Assembly (NCBI GenBank): GCA_017608705.1
Contig: JAFCFJ010000012.1
Coordinates: forward strand, 1 to 39,231
Reading direction: 5' to 3'
Origin: Candidatus Pacearchaeota archaeon
GTDB lineage: Archaea; Nanobdellota; Nanobdellia; Pacearchaeales; GW2011-AR1
Length of the DNA: 39,231 bases
Positions 23,530 through 35,771 of this stretch are shown here, in pieces. The translations under genes and the position numbers were made by a program. The notes beneath the pieces were generated by a model that was not told the DNA's origin, did not search any database, and saw only the letters and a list, made by a program, of their open reading frames with translations. Each line of letters opens with the position of its first letter. The stretch's first letter is position 1.

Positions 23530-24077
23530 GAGCAAGTTTAGCCATTATTTCATTGAAAACTTCGTTCTCTGTTTTACTTCCATCCACGACAATAAGCCTG
23601 TCATGATAATACTTGAGTAAAGACTTCGTGGCCTTATAAAATTGTTCAAGCCTGATTTTTATCTTTTCTGGCTCATCATCTTCGCGCCTTACCAGCTTAA
23701 TATTACAATAATCGCATAGCATATCACGCTTTGGTTTGCGGTTCAATCCATAAATAGCGTGACATTTCGGACACTGCAGTCTCGTGGCAAGCCTTTTTAT
23801 GATAACAGCATCTGGCACATCGAGATAGATTACTTTATCTATTTTTGCTATGTTGTCAAGTAATTTTGCTTGGCTGAGCGTGCGTGGATAGCCATCAAGT
23901 ACAAAATTATCTTTAGGCAGTGTTTTTTTCAGTATAGCATTAACAATATCATCCGGCACAAGCAAGCCTTGCTTTACATATTCTTGTAGAAATATGCACA
24001 AGCCCAAGTTTCCTGGCGAGATTTTTGCTTTGCGTTCCTTTGCCAGAGCCTTGGGGGCCAAGAATAGCAAGTTTCAT
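23519..24077 (-). pseudogene. adk: Adenylate kinase, disrupted by an internal deletion and frameshift
   Basis: An ATG at 24077 opens a normal adenylate kinase start with P-loop GPQGSGKGT and LGLVHIST. The frame is then lost near 23983-23992, and the enzyme continues in another frame from [15 protein letters not shown] through VLDGYPRT and the Zn-type LID (CPKCHAIY...CDYC) to the end. About 18 residues of the NMP-binding region (the family stretch after IST, G-D-x-L-R through L-G-K) are missing, and the missing length is not a multiple of three. As written the gene cannot make the enzyme. Everything else is well conserved, so a recent lesion or missing sequence is likely. Confidence 0.88.
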
Positions 24078-24083
24078 TTCTGC

Positions 24084-25451
24084 TTAGTTTTTTATTTTCT
24101 TCACCCGAGGTCCTTCAGGCGTGTCATCAACCCAATAACCTTTTGCTTTTATTTCTTCACGTAATCTATCAGCAGTTTCCCAATCTTTCCTTGCTCTTGC
24201 TTCCTCTCTTTCTTGCACAAGCTTTATTATTTCAGCAGGAATTTCTTCTTTTGCTACAGATTCTACGTCAAGGCCAAGTACCTTGTCGAAATCCAATAGC
24301 AATGAGAATTTTTCACCCTTGCTAAGGTTTTCATCGCGCAGCATTTTCCACATTACTGCTAATGCTCTCGGTAAATCCATATCATCATTGATCGCTTCAA
24401 GAAATTGTTTCTTCCATTTCTCAACAATTCTGCTCCTTATCTTAGCCCTATCATTCTTCAGCTCAGCAGCTATATTGTACAGCCTCTCTAATGTATTGCT
24501 TGCAGCCTTTAGCTTTTCATAGCTAAACTTCAGCTGGCTTCTGTAATGTGCGCTAAGGTAAAGATACCGCAATGCTATAGGATTGTAGCCTTTTTCTAGA
24601 ATGTCATGTAATGTGATTATGTTGCCAAGACTCTTACTCATTTTTCCTTCAGGCATAACTAGATGTTCGCAGTGCAACCAATAACGTACGAATTTCTTGC
24701 CGGTAGCTGCCTCGCTCTGGGCTATCTCATTAGTGTGATGTGGAAATACAAGATCTATGCCTCCGGTATGAATATCAAAAGTTTCACCAAGATATTTCAT
24801 GCTCATTGCGCTACACTCTATATGCCAGCCAGGCCTGCCTTTACCAAGTTCTGTTTCCCAAAACACACCACCATCTTCTGCATCGTAAAATTTCCATAAG
24901 GCAAAATCCTGTATGTCTTCTTTGCCGTATTCATCAGCTCTTATTCTCGACCGCATTTTTTTCTTGTCAAGCTTAAGTCCAGCAAGTTTGCCATAATCTT
25001 TGAACTTGCTTACATCATAATATATTCCATCATCACTTTTGTATGCATAACCCTTTTCCATCAGTTTTTTTATTAATTCTACCATTTCTTTGATATGTTC
25101 TGTAGCTCTTGGCATAACATCTGGCATTATCACATTAAGGCTCTTTAGGTTTTCAAGAAATGCTTGCTCATATTTCCTTGTTAGCTCTTGCCTGCTTATT
25201 CCAAGCTTCTGCGATTTTTTTATGATCTTGTCATCAACATCTGTTATGTTCATAACATGCTTGACCTTATAGCCATTGTAGGACAAGATACGCTTTAGTA
25301 CATCCGCAAACACGAAAGAGCGTAAGTTACCTATATGTGCATAATCGTAAACAGTCGGACCACAGCTATAAATCCCAACGAAATCTTTTCTCAGCGGCTC
25401 AAAAATTTCTTTCTTTTTGCTGAATGTATTGTAGAACTTTAGTTCAACCAT
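24084..25451 (-). CDS. cysS: Cysteinyl-tRNA synthetase
   Basis: A 455-residue class I synthetase of normal length. HIGN signature in [11 protein letters not shown], zinc ligands including YSCGPT and WHIECSAMS plus FPHHTNE, and K-M-S-K-S in [12 protein letters not shown]. The C-terminal helical domain binds the tRNA-Cys anticodon and ends with the [15 protein letters not shown] motif. It charges tRNA-Cys with cysteine. Six bases lie between it and the adk start downstream. It appears complete. Confidence 0.97.
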   Translation of the reverse strand: MVELKFYNTFSKKKEIFEPLRKDFVGIYSCGPTVYDYAHIGNLRSFVFADVLKRILSYNGYKVKHVMNITDVDDKIIKKSQKLGISRQELTRKYEQAFLENLKSLNVIMPDVMPRATEHIKEMVELIKKLMEKGYAYKSDDGIYYDVSKFKDYGKLAGLKLDKKKMRSRIRADEYGKEDIQDFALWKFYDAEDGGVFWETELGKGRPGWHIECSAMSMKYLGETFDIHTGGIDLVFPHHTNEIAQSEAATGKKFVRYWLHCEHLVMPEGKMSKSLGNIITLHDILEKGYNPIALRYLYLSAHYRSQLKFSYEKLKAASNTLERLYNIAAELKNDRAKIRSRIVEKWKKQFLEAINDDMDLPRALAVMWKMLRDENLSKGEKFSLLLDFDKVLGLDVESVAKEEIPAEIIKLVQEREEARARKDWETADRLREEIKAKGYWVDDTPEGPRVKKIKN

Positions 25452-25503
25452 TTTTCAATGAGAAAGGAAGAATTAATAAATTTTCTGTTTTGCCTCTCGT
25501 ATG

Positions 25504-26055
25504 TTAGCACATTGCTCTTTGCAAAAGTCCAGAACGAGAAATTTTGAAGTCAAGTGTTTGTGTTGAAATTGTGCTTCCTTCTCTCTTTATTTTTATTGTA
25601 AACCAAATGTTTTCCTCGGGAGCATCATCTGGAATGGAAACCCTTATTATCTTTTTTGGCGTCTCATCTCCCGGGGCCACTGTTCCGCTCCACTCATCTT
25701 GTATTATCCATCTTCTTAATTCAGATTTCGTTAATCCTGTGCCACCCCAATCTTCGAGTATTATGGAATACTTGGCTTCTCGTTTTGCTTTTATTCCACA
25801 GTAAACTATGTTCATTTTTCCTGGCTCCATTTTTATCGGCTCTCCGGCAGAACCTATACACTGGACCTCTCCTCCTGTCGAACCAAATAATCTATCTATT
25901 TCAGCTGTAACTTTGTCGTTGATATCGCCTGTCAAGCCAATTGCACTACACATAATCTTCCTTACGAAAACCATACCAAGACTAAGTAATGTTACGGCAA
26001 TAACTATAACAACAATCGTGCCTATGCTCAATTCAAGTGCTGCTTTCTTTTTCAT
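25504..26055 (-). CDS. Pilin-like membrane protein
   Basis: 183 residues from the ATG at 26055, which overlaps the preceding stop as ATGA. The N-terminus MKKKAALELSIGTIVVIVIAVTLLSLGMVFV is a basic segment followed by a hydrophobic helix with A-L-E-L-S, as in archaeal type IV pilin-like proteins. The outer domain is beta-rich (YSIILEDWGGTGLTKSELRRW, then WFTIKIKREGSTISTQTLDFKI) with a cysteine pair. No enzyme motif. A structural surface role is inferred. Confidence 0.72.
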   Translation of the reverse strand: MKKKAALELSIGTIVVIVIAVTLLSLGMVFVRKIMCSAIGLTGDINDKVTAEIDRLFGSTGGEVQCIGSAGEPIKMEPGKMNIVYCGIKAKREAKYSIILEDWGGTGLTKSELRRWIIQDEWSGTVAPGDETPKKIIRVSIPDDAPEENIWFTIKIKREGSTISTQTLDFKISRSGLLQRAMC

Positions 26056-26243
26056 TGCAACAGCCGTACAAGCGGTTTTATTCCAAATATTACGAAGAGG
26101 ATAAGCCATAACCATTTGTATAAAATTAGCTGTGGGAACAAAGCAGAGATAAATAGGCCAAGCGAAATCATGCTAAGTTTGCATAGACTCAGATCACAAA
26201 GTGAGAGATTTTTCAAGTTGTTCCTGATTTTCCCCAGACACAT
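26052..26243 (-). CDS. Small two-helix membrane protein
   Basis: A 63-residue protein: a basic start (GKIRNNLKNLSLCDLSLCKL), two hydrophobic helices (SMISLGLFISALFPQLIL and WLWLILFVIFGIKPL) and a short basic end. A TATA-like atatata near 26270 and GAGGT five bases before the ATG support this start. It overlaps the pilin-like gene by four bases, so the two are coupled. I recall similar small proteins next to pilin-like genes in DPANN genomes, with no known function. Confidence 0.7.
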   Translation of the reverse strand: MCLGKIRNNLKNLSLCDLSLCKLSMISLGLFISALFPQLILYKWLWLILFVIFGIKPLVRLLQ

Positions 26244-26305
26244 TTTACCTCTTTTTCAAAGTCCTATATATTTTTTGCTTTAAAAAGTTTGTTATTATGA
26301 GAGCA

Positions 26306-26380
26306 TGGTGGGAGCGCCGGGACTCGAACCCGGGACACCGTGGTCTTCAGCCACGTGCTCTCCCCCTGAGCTACGCTCCC
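26306..26380 (-). tRNA. tRNA-Phe (GAA)
   Basis: A 75-base cloverleaf: acceptor GGGAGCG / CGCTCCC, D-arm GCTC / GAGC, anticodon stem CGTGG / CCACG with loop CTGAAGA (anticodon GAA), and T-arm CCGGG / CCCGG with TTCGAGT. Discriminator A, then CCA encoded in the DNA (26306-26308). No intron. Confidence 0.95.
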
Positions 26381-26401
26381 ATAACGCACGCACGGCTAAG
26401 A

Positions 26402-26413
26402 GATTTTTAAATC
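26402..26413 (-). promoter_or_regulatory. TATA box of tRNA-Phe
   Basis: GATTTAAAAATC on the minus strand, centred about 28 bases before the first base of the tRNA. It shows that tRNA-Phe has its own promoter, separate from the rRNA unit upstream. Confidence 0.6.
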
Positions 26414-26479
26414 TTTTCAAGAAAACAATATTAACTTACAGCTAACTCACAAGAAAAACCGGCAAGGATTGAGAGGGTC

Positions 26480-26495
26480 TCCAAAAAGAAAAAAC
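26480..26495 (-). terminator. Oligo-T terminator after RNase P RNA
   Basis: On the minus strand the P1 stem of RNase P RNA is followed directly by GTTTTTTCTTTTTGG, the oligo-T type of archaeal terminator. It would end the rRNA-rnpB transcript. Confidence 0.6.
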
Positions 26496-26754
26496 GCGAG
26501 CAGGGATTAGGCCGCCTTCTGTCGTTCTTCCTTTCGGAAAAGAACGTGCCGACATTCGTCTATGCCTCGGAAAGAGTTGCACCAGCCAGGATGGCCGTTT
26601 CATCAAATCTCCTGCTTCATTGCTTCCCGCAAGGTTCATTGCTAGGCAGGAGCTGTGTCGTTTCTGTTCCAGAGCCCTCCCTCGGCAATTCCGGGGGTGG
26701 GCGGACCTTCCTCACTCTCCCTAACGGAGAGCGAGAGTCGGCTCCCCTGCTCGC
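26496..26754 (-). ncRNA. rnpB: RNase P RNA
   Basis: About 259 bases. The ends pair as P1 (GCGAGCAGGG with CCCTGCTCGC). P3 is the hairpin CTCTCC-GTTA-GGGAGAG. The universal P4 helix is visible: GGTCCGCC pairs with GGCGGCC leaving one U bulged, as in all RNase P RNAs. Conserved blocks follow: GGAAGGTCCGCCC near the 5' end, GAACAGAAACGACAC, GATGAAACGGCC and the 3' block ACAGAAGGCGGCCTAA. It is the catalytic RNA that makes tRNA 5' ends. It is compact compared with most archaeal type A RNAs. It starts only about 8 bases after the 23S processing stem, so it is probably part of the rRNA transcript. Confidence 0.93.
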
Positions 26755-26761
26755 TTGAGCA

Positions 26762-26784
26762 TGACATCGAGACAGGTAGAGGCA
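26762..26784 (-). other. 23S processing stem, 3' strand, with BHB elements
   Basis: TGCCTCTACCTGTCTC (26769-26784 on the minus strand) pairs perfectly over 16 bp with the 5' strand at 29531-29546. Outside it lies a 3-base bulge GAT and then GTCA, which pairs with TGAT of the 5' strand (one G-U). This gives the helix, 3-base bulge, 4-bp helix layout cut by the tRNA splicing endonuclease in archaeal pre-rRNA. The outermost helix is weak. Confidence 0.75.
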
Positions 26785-29530
<2,746 letters not shown>

Positions 29531-29550
29531 TGCCTCTACCTGTCTCATCA
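29531..29550 (-). other. 23S processing stem, 5' strand
   Basis: GAGACAGGTAGAGGCA (29531-29546, minus strand) is the perfect partner of 26769-26784. TGAT just upstream (29547-29550) pairs with GTCA beyond a 3-base bulge on the other side, giving the central 4-bp helix of a bulge-helix-bulge site. It lies about 25 bases after the recognisable part of tRNA-Ala. Confidence 0.75.
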
Positions 29551-29574
29551 GCTGAATCAATGATTATGATCCAG

Positions 29575-29648
29575 GAACCCGGGACCTCTGCCTTGCTTGG
29601 TTAATATACATGCAAGGGCAGCGCTCTAAGCCACTGAGCTACGGGCCC
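29575..29648 (-). tRNA. tRNA-Ala (UGC) with 17-base intron; 3' third missing
   Basis: The 5' part is normal: acceptor strand GGGCCCG, D-arm GCTC / GAGC, anticodon stem CTGCC / GGCAG. The anticodon loop holds an intron at 29594-29610, between positions 37 and 38. A canonical bulge-helix-bulge is visible: CTTG pairs with CAAG, with 3-base bulges CAT and CAA. Splicing gives loop CTTGCAA with anticodon TGC. The T-arm starts CCGGGTTC, but then the sequence changes to CTGGATCATAATC. The second T-stem strand, the acceptor partner CGGGCCC and the 3' end are absent, and no copy of them was found in the window. As written it cannot fold into a tRNA. Confidence 0.85.
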
Positions 29649-29746
29649 TATTCCTGCTCTATTGTCTTACTTTTTATATTTTTCTCTTTTCACTCATGGG
29701 CCACCACAGCATTTCTCGTCGTTAATGTCACGAAATTGTAATCTTA

Positions 29747-31153
<1,407 letters not shown>

Positions 31154-31353
31154 AGGAGCACGGCTCCCTCCTAGAACATAGAGCATACTGTAATCACTGG
31201 GCTAGCTGCCCTTGCATGTACATCATACCTTAATGAAGCATGATTTAAGGTACTCATTCTGGTCAGCGACATCATTACTATCGTGGAGCTGGCTTTATAA
31301 ATCTTTCGCTACTTTTTCATAGGAAATGGAAGAAATTTCCGTCGGAAAATTAG
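31154..31353 (-). promoter_or_regulatory. rRNA operon promoter and 16S leader
   Basis: The 200 bases between uS2 and 16S hold no gene. On the minus strand CGAAAGATTTATAAAG (TATA at 31294-31302 with a purine-rich upstream element) is a strong archaeal promoter, so RNA should start near 31270. The leader contains a hairpin (ACCTTAA ... TTAAGGT) and, just before 16S, GGAGC-CGT-GCTCC. No convincing pairing with the sequence after 16S was found, so a 16S processing stem could not be confirmed. Confidence 0.7.
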
Positions 31354-31968
31354 CTAAGAAACAAAATCTTCCAACTTTATTTCAACGTCCATGTTCTTTG
31401 CTTTTGCATATTCTCTCGCCAGTAAGTAAAGAACGAAACCAAGGCTTCTTGAGCTTTTGTTGTTACAAGGTACAACCATATCGAAATGTGTTGTATAGTT
31501 GTTTGTATGGCAGAATGCCATTATCTTCTTTTTCGTGATTAGTGCATCATGAATTGCATTCTTATCAAGCCAAGGATCACATACAATGACAAGTTCCGGC
31601 TCGATAAATTCTGGCAATGCAGGATTTGTTATGATGCCTGCAGGATACTTCTTTGTAAAAGCCTTTATTCCTGTTACCTCGGAAAACTTCTCGACGGGTT
31701 TCCATCCCGCCTCTCGTTTACAAACAATTATCACATCTTCAGGTTCAAATTGGGAGAGAAAATCTACCGCCTCCTTTAGCTTTTTGTCTATTTTCGTCGT
31801 ATCGAGGATGGCTATGCCATCAGCACGCCTTTTGTAAACATATGGTTTCATGTCTGGCATAATGACACGTGTGCCAAGACTCACACCATACTTCAAATAG
31901 TCTGTGAGCGGTGCCATAATTCCTTCTAGCTTTTTTTCTGCCACCGCTGTTGCTTTTTCTTTTGCCAT
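31354..31968 (-). CDS. rps2: Ribosomal protein uS2
   Basis: 204 residues from the ATG at 31968, preferred to 32022 because the conserved protein starts near MAKEKATAV and a TATA box (tttataaat, 31997-32005) would otherwise lie inside the gene. Family segments: LKYGVSLGTRVIMPDMKPYVYKRRADGIAILDTTKIDKKLKEAVDFL, PAGIITNPALPEFIEPELVIVCDP and IPxALxN-like ALITKKKIMAFCHTNN. A small-subunit protein at the head-body junction. Located after enolase as in many archaea. Complete. Confidence 0.95.
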   Translation of the reverse strand: MAKEKATAVAEKKLEGIMAPLTDYLKYGVSLGTRVIMPDMKPYVYKRRADGIAILDTTKIDKKLKEAVDFLSQFEPEDVIIVCKREAGWKPVEKFSEVTGIKAFTKKYPAGIITNPALPEFIEPELVIVCDPWLDKNAIHDALITKKKIMAFCHTNNYTTHFDMVVPCNNKSSRSLGFVLYLLAREYAKAKNMDVEIKLEDFVS

Positions 31969-32021
31969 TTTCTTATGACGAAGCGAGAAATATAGCTTTA
32001 TAAATCTTGCTGAAAATATCA

Positions 32022-33197
32022 CTATACACCCGCTTTCTTTTCAATTTCTATCAATCTTTTCAGCTTTACTTCCCTCTCTTTTCCTGCGACGCCAAACTTC
32101 ACGAAGTCAGCATGCCAGCCTATCGCTAAATCTGCAATACCTGTTTCGAGTGTTTCTCCGCTACGATGTGAAACAATAACTGCTATTCCATGTCTCTTTG
32201 CAAGCTCCACAACTTCTTCACTAGCAATAAGCGAGCCTATCTGATTTGGCTTAACTATTATTCCACTTATCGCCTTTTTCTTTATAGCTTTTTTCAGCCT
32301 TTCTGTATTTGTGACAGTAAGGTCATCGCCAACAACTAATATTTTCTTGAGTTTCTTTCGCAAAATAGCAAAGCCATCGAAATCTTCCTCGTGGAGCGGA
32401 TCTTCAAGGTAGAGAAGAGAAAACTTTTTCGCGAGCCTTGCAACAAAATTTATCTGTTCTTGTTTCCTCAATTTTACATTTTCATATACATACTTTTTGC
32501 TTCTTTTATCATAGAAGGTGGAGGCAGCAATGTCAATTCCAATGTCGACGTTCTCGCCGTATCTTTCCTTTACTTTTTCTCTAACAAGGTTTGCTATTTC
32601 TAATACTTGTTCATTGTTCAGCGTTGTTTCCCATGCATTTTCATCATTTTTCTTGCCCTTAAATCTAGGATCATACTTTTTCAATAAGCTTCGTGCAATA
32701 GAATATACTTTTTTGTTAATCAAAACCGCTTTCCCCATGTGTCGCGTTCTCGGCGAGAAAAGAAACTCCTGAAATTCAGGTTTTCTTGCAGAGCTATGCA
32801 TTCCGCCACCAATGACATTACCGAGCATTCTCACTGGTTTGAACCTTCTTGTGAATAACTGCCATAACTCACATCCTTGCTTTTTTGCCAGTGCCTTGAG
32901 TAATGCAAGCTGTAAGGCAAGCATGCTATTAGCCCCAATCTTACCTCGCAGTTTCTTTTCAACATAGATTATATCGAGCCTATGCTTTATATCCAGAACT
33001 CGCACATCTAGTGCATTAATAATCCTGACATCATGCTCAACATTTTCAACAAAAGCATTAGCTTCGTGTATTCCACGGCTTTTGCCAAAGGGTGCGCTTG
33101 CATTTACAACACCTTTTTCTGTTTTGACAATAACCTCTATAGTTTCTTCTCCACGAGAATTTTTCAGCTTTTTTGCATACACGCTCCTTACCAGCAT
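32022..33197 (-). CDS. eno: Enolase (divergent archaeal type)
   Basis: 391 residues from the ATG at 33197 (MLVRSVYAKKLKNSRGEETIEV, matching the usual enolase start); the longer frame to 33248 would add an unexpected hydrophobic leader. Catalytic segments: GANSMLALQLALLKA, IGGGMHSS, IDIAASTFYD, LLYLEDPLHEED, VVGDDLTVTN with the metal-binding Asp, IVKPNQIGSL with the catalytic Lys and VSHRSGETLET. It converts 2-phosphoglycerate to phosphoenolpyruvate, so it can use the RuBisCO product after mutase action. Somewhat shorter than the usual 415-430. It is followed by uS2. Confidence 0.95.
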   Translation of the reverse strand: MLVRSVYAKKLKNSRGEETIEVIVKTEKGVVNASAPFGKSRGIHEANAFVENVEHDVRIINALDVRVLDIKHRLDIIYVEKKLRGKIGANSMLALQLALLKALAKKQGCELWQLFTRRFKPVRMLGNVIGGGMHSSARKPEFQEFLFSPRTRHMGKAVLINKKVYSIARSLLKKYDPRFKGKKNDENAWETTLNNEQVLEIANLVREKVKERYGENVDIGIDIAASTFYDKRSKKYVYENVKLRKQEQINFVARLAKKFSLLYLEDPLHEEDFDGFAILRKKLKKILVVGDDLTVTNTERLKKAIKKKAISGIIVKPNQIGSLIASEEVVELAKRHGIAVIVSHRSGETLETGIADLAIGWHADFVKFGVAGKEREVKLKRLIEIEKKAGV

Positions 33198-33254
33198 CAG
33201 AAAACTAAGCAGAAGTATTATAAAAACTTTTATACAATAACTACTCACACCTTG

Positions 33255-33638
33255 CTATATTTCTATCCCCTCCTCCTCGCTCTCGGTCGTTTCCTCTTCA
33301 GTCTCGTCCTCCGGCTTAGCCAGCTCCATGATCTCTCCCTCTTCCGCGATTTCTTGCGTTTCTCTCTCTTCCAATTCTATCTTTTTCTTCTCTTCTTCCT
33401 CAGTTTCCTCTTTTTCAGCAACAAGTTTTTCTTCTCTTTTCTTTGGCAGCGGTCGCCTTACTGTAATTGGCAACACTCCTGCCTGGAATTCCTTCTCGGC
33501 GATTTTTATCACGTCATAGTTTAGCTTTTCCAGTTCTTCCTTATCAAGCTTGAGCAAAATTGGCGCACCCATTGCTAACTGCAAGGCTCTTGCCCCAATA
33601 ATCCTTGCCACCTCATATTTTGTGAATTCCTCATTCAT
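33255..33638 (-). CDS. rpoK: RNA polymerase subunit K (omega/RPB6) with acidic tail
   Basis: A 127-residue protein. Residues 1-68 are a standard Rpo[24 protein letters not shown] and then [17 protein letters not shown]. The remaining 60 residues are a very Glu-rich tail ([16 protein letters not shown] ... [12 protein letters not shown]), not part of typical RpoK, which is usually 55-95 residues. RpoK stabilises the largest polymerase subunit. Its ATG overlaps the Rrp42 stop as ATGA. Confidence 0.93.
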   Translation of the reverse strand: MNEEFTKYEVARIIGARALQLAMGAPILLKLDKEELEKLNYDVIKIAEKEFQAGVLPITVRRPLPKKREEKLVAEKEETEEEEKKKIELEERETQEIAEEGEIMELAKPEDETEEETTESEEEGIEI

Positions 33639-34407
33639 TTTATCTCTTTCTCAACAAGCCTCAAGAGTTCTTTACATTTCTTTTGCGCATTTTCAAGCAT
33701 ATAAAAAATTTCCTCTTCTTCTAATGCTGCCTCATTTCCTTTTTGTAGAGCATTTATCCTTTCCCCTTTCTTTGTGAAAGACACAGCAATGCTAAGCCTT
33801 GCCACACTCGCCTCCTCTTCCTCACGTATCGGGTCAACAACAATTTTGTCGTTTATCTTATGAAATGTTACTGTTATAGGCATGCTTTCTGTAAGCGGTA
33901 ATTTCTTATTTGTGAATTCTCCATATATTACTCTTTCTTTTTTCTCGTCATATTTTGGCATTCGTGCAACCTTCAATGCTGTCACAGCAGCTAGACAACA
34001 AGCATCTATCAAGTTTCCATCATCATTTATGGAATATATGTCAAGGTAGATAATCCAAACCTTTTCACCTTTCTTTATGCATAATTTCTTGAAATCTATA
34101 TATCCGCTTTCGCGAATGCCCCTGTCAACAATTCGTGCGAGTTCTATAGCATCTATTTTTGGCGGACCAGGTTCAAATTCTTCTGAGCTAAGAGGTAAAA
34201 GCTCTACTGTCGTGATGAGCACGCCCTCATCCTCACTGTCTGGATAGGGCTCGCCAACATCATTACTCTTGCAGATCCTTCAGCATTTTTTGACACATTT
34301 GTCTCTATCTCTATCTTTCTATAGTCAAGCAGTCCGCGCCCATCAAATCGCTTTTCGCGCTTCAAATATTCTTCTATTCTTTTTTTCGTGAGGTTTGGTG
34401 TTTCCAT
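33635..34407 (-). pseudogene. rrp42: Exosome subunit Rrp42, disrupted by a short deletion and frameshift
   Basis: The first frame (ATG 34407) gives a normal start: RFDGRGLLDYRKIEIETNVSKNAEGSARV. The sequence then jumps near 34256-34268. The protein continues in another frame with VGEPYPDSEDEGVLITTVELLPL and on through FEPGPPKIDAIELARIVDRGIRES to a normal C-terminus. About 12-13 residues (the family stretch with K-L-G-N-T and a G-V-K) are absent. Rrp42 is the non-catalytic partner of Rrp41 in the exosome ring. Everything else is well preserved and the neighbours are intact, so missing sequence or a very recent lesion is likely. Confidence 0.88.
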
Positions 34408-34408
34408 T

Positions 34409-35104
34409 TTACTCCTTAACTTTTTTCAGAGCCTTAATTTGCTCTTGATAGACTTTTTTTGCAGCTTTTTTTCCAAGCGCTATAGCTTTCTTGAGTTCCT
34501 CTGGCGATATCTTGCCGTCGAGCTGCAACAAGCTAATTTTCCCGCTCTCGCTGAGAAAAGCCATAGGAATATCAGTAGCGCCTTCACCTTCCTCATAGCT
34601 TTCTTCTTCCTTGCAGACATCAACAACAAGTTGCTTGTCTATCTTTCCCACTGAAACAGAAGAGACAAGCTCTTTCATAGGAACGCCAGCATGTGCAAGC
34701 GCGAGCGCGGCAGCATTTATCCCGGCACATCTCGTTGAAGCATCGGCTTGCGTTATGATTATGAAAACATCTATCACCGCGTTGGGGAAATTTTCGAGCA
34801 TAACAACAGGGGCAAGTGCCCATTCTGTTACCTTGCTTATCTCATAGCTTCTTCTTGTTGGGCCTGGCTTTTTTCTCTCAGCCACAGAAAAACTCGCTAA
34901 ATCATAATAGCAGCGAAGCAATGCCTTTTGTGGATCTTGTAAGTGTTGCGGATGGAGTTGTCTTGGTCCATATACAGCAGCTATCGCAGTTGTGCTTCCG
35001 AAACTAAACCTTGCTGAGCCAAAGGCACGTGGGACTACGCCAACTTCTGCCTTTATCTCCCGCATCTCATCGAATGCTCTACCATCTACTCTTTTGTATA
35101 CCAT
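34409..35104 (-). CDS. rrp41: Archaeal exosome catalytic subunit Rrp41
   Basis: A 231-residue RNase PH-type protein. Start KRVDGRAFDEMREIKAEVGVV, then AIAAVYGPRQLHPQHLQDPQKALLRCYYDLASFSVAERKKPGPTRRSYEISKV, NAVIDVFIIITQADASTRCAGINAAALALAHAGVPM and VGKIDKQLVVDVCKEEE with the catalytic acidic residue. With Rrp42 it forms the hexameric ring that degrades or tails RNA 3' ends. Located between Rrp4 and Rrp42 in the classical archaeal order, 2 bases from each. Complete. Confidence 0.96.
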   Translation of the reverse strand: MVYKRVDGRAFDEMREIKAEVGVVPRAFGSARFSFGSTTAIAAVYGPRQLHPQHLQDPQKALLRCYYDLASFSVAERKKPGPTRRSYEISKVTEWALAPVVMLENFPNAVIDVFIIITQADASTRCAGINAAALALAHAGVPMKELVSSVSVGKIDKQLVVDVCKEEESYEEGEGATDIPMAFLSESGKISLLQLDGKISPEELKKAIALGKKAAKKVYQEQIKALKKVKE

Positions 35105-35105
35105 T

Positions 35106-35771
35106 TTAACCTTTATTCAGAAATTCTTGTACCATTTCTGTAAGTCCTTCGATAAACGATTTTTCTGTAACGAGTCGTATGGCTTTCGCAGCAAGAAGCT
35201 CACTCTCTATACTTTTACCTTTTATCCATACCACACCGTTTTGGCCTACAATTATATTACATTCTGTCTCATTCTTTATGAGGTTAACCATGCTTCCTCC
35301 TTTGCCAATAACTCTCGGAACTTTGCTTGGATTGATGATTATTATCAAACCATCTTTGATTTTCCCAAGGCCACGGCCCTTTACAGTCACATCTATACCG
35401 CGATGCTTCACAAGCGCAACTTTTGCTATTATCATGTCACCTATATCAAAGTATTCTGTCAGGTCTGTTTTATCTATAAAAAATGGGCACTCGCTTATTG
35501 GAAGAAAAGCAAGATAAGGTGCATTGATGTCGAGGAGCCAGCCATTGAATGTGATATCTATAACCTTACCTATTATAGTGTTCCCTTTTCTTGGCATATA
35601 AACTCCTGAAAGCGGAATGACGCGAACAAGCTTTTCGTTTATATCTGCCAGTCCAAACCTTGTTGCTATGATCGCATTTCCTTCTTTTCTTGTTCCTTCT
35701 CCTGGAAGATAACCTGGCTCGGTAGTTATCGTTTCTCCGGGCACCACGATCTTTCTTTTTTCCTCACTCAT
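35106..35771 (-). CDS. rrp4: Archaeal exosome RNA-binding cap subunit Rrp4
   Basis: 221 residues from the ATG at 35771, which overlaps the SBDS stop by 8 bases and gives the usual N-terminus (VVPGETITTEPGYLPGEGTRKEG). An S1 domain (IIGKVIDITFNGWLLDINAPYLAFLPISECPF) is followed by a KH domain (INPSKVPRVIGKGGSMVNLIKNET). Three such subunits cap the Rrp41/42 ring and feed substrate into it. Complete. Confidence 0.95.
   Translation of the reverse strand: MSEEKRKIVVPGETITTEPGYLPGEGTRKEGNAIIATRFGLADINEKLVRVIPLSGVYMPRKGNTIIGKVIDITFNGWLLDINAPYLAFLPISECPFFIDKTDLTEYFDIGDMIIAKVALVKHRGIDVTVKGRGLGKIKDGLIIIINPSKVPRVIGKGGSMVNLIKNETECNIIVGQNGVVWIKGKSIESELLAAKAIRLVTEKSFIEGLTEMVQEFLNKG

Noticed and set aside
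26381-26500. Possible 5S rRNA after 23S
   Set aside because: The sequence after 23S is RNase P RNA with P1, P3 and P4 helices, then a terminator and the tRNA-Phe promoter; no 5S-like sequence was found.
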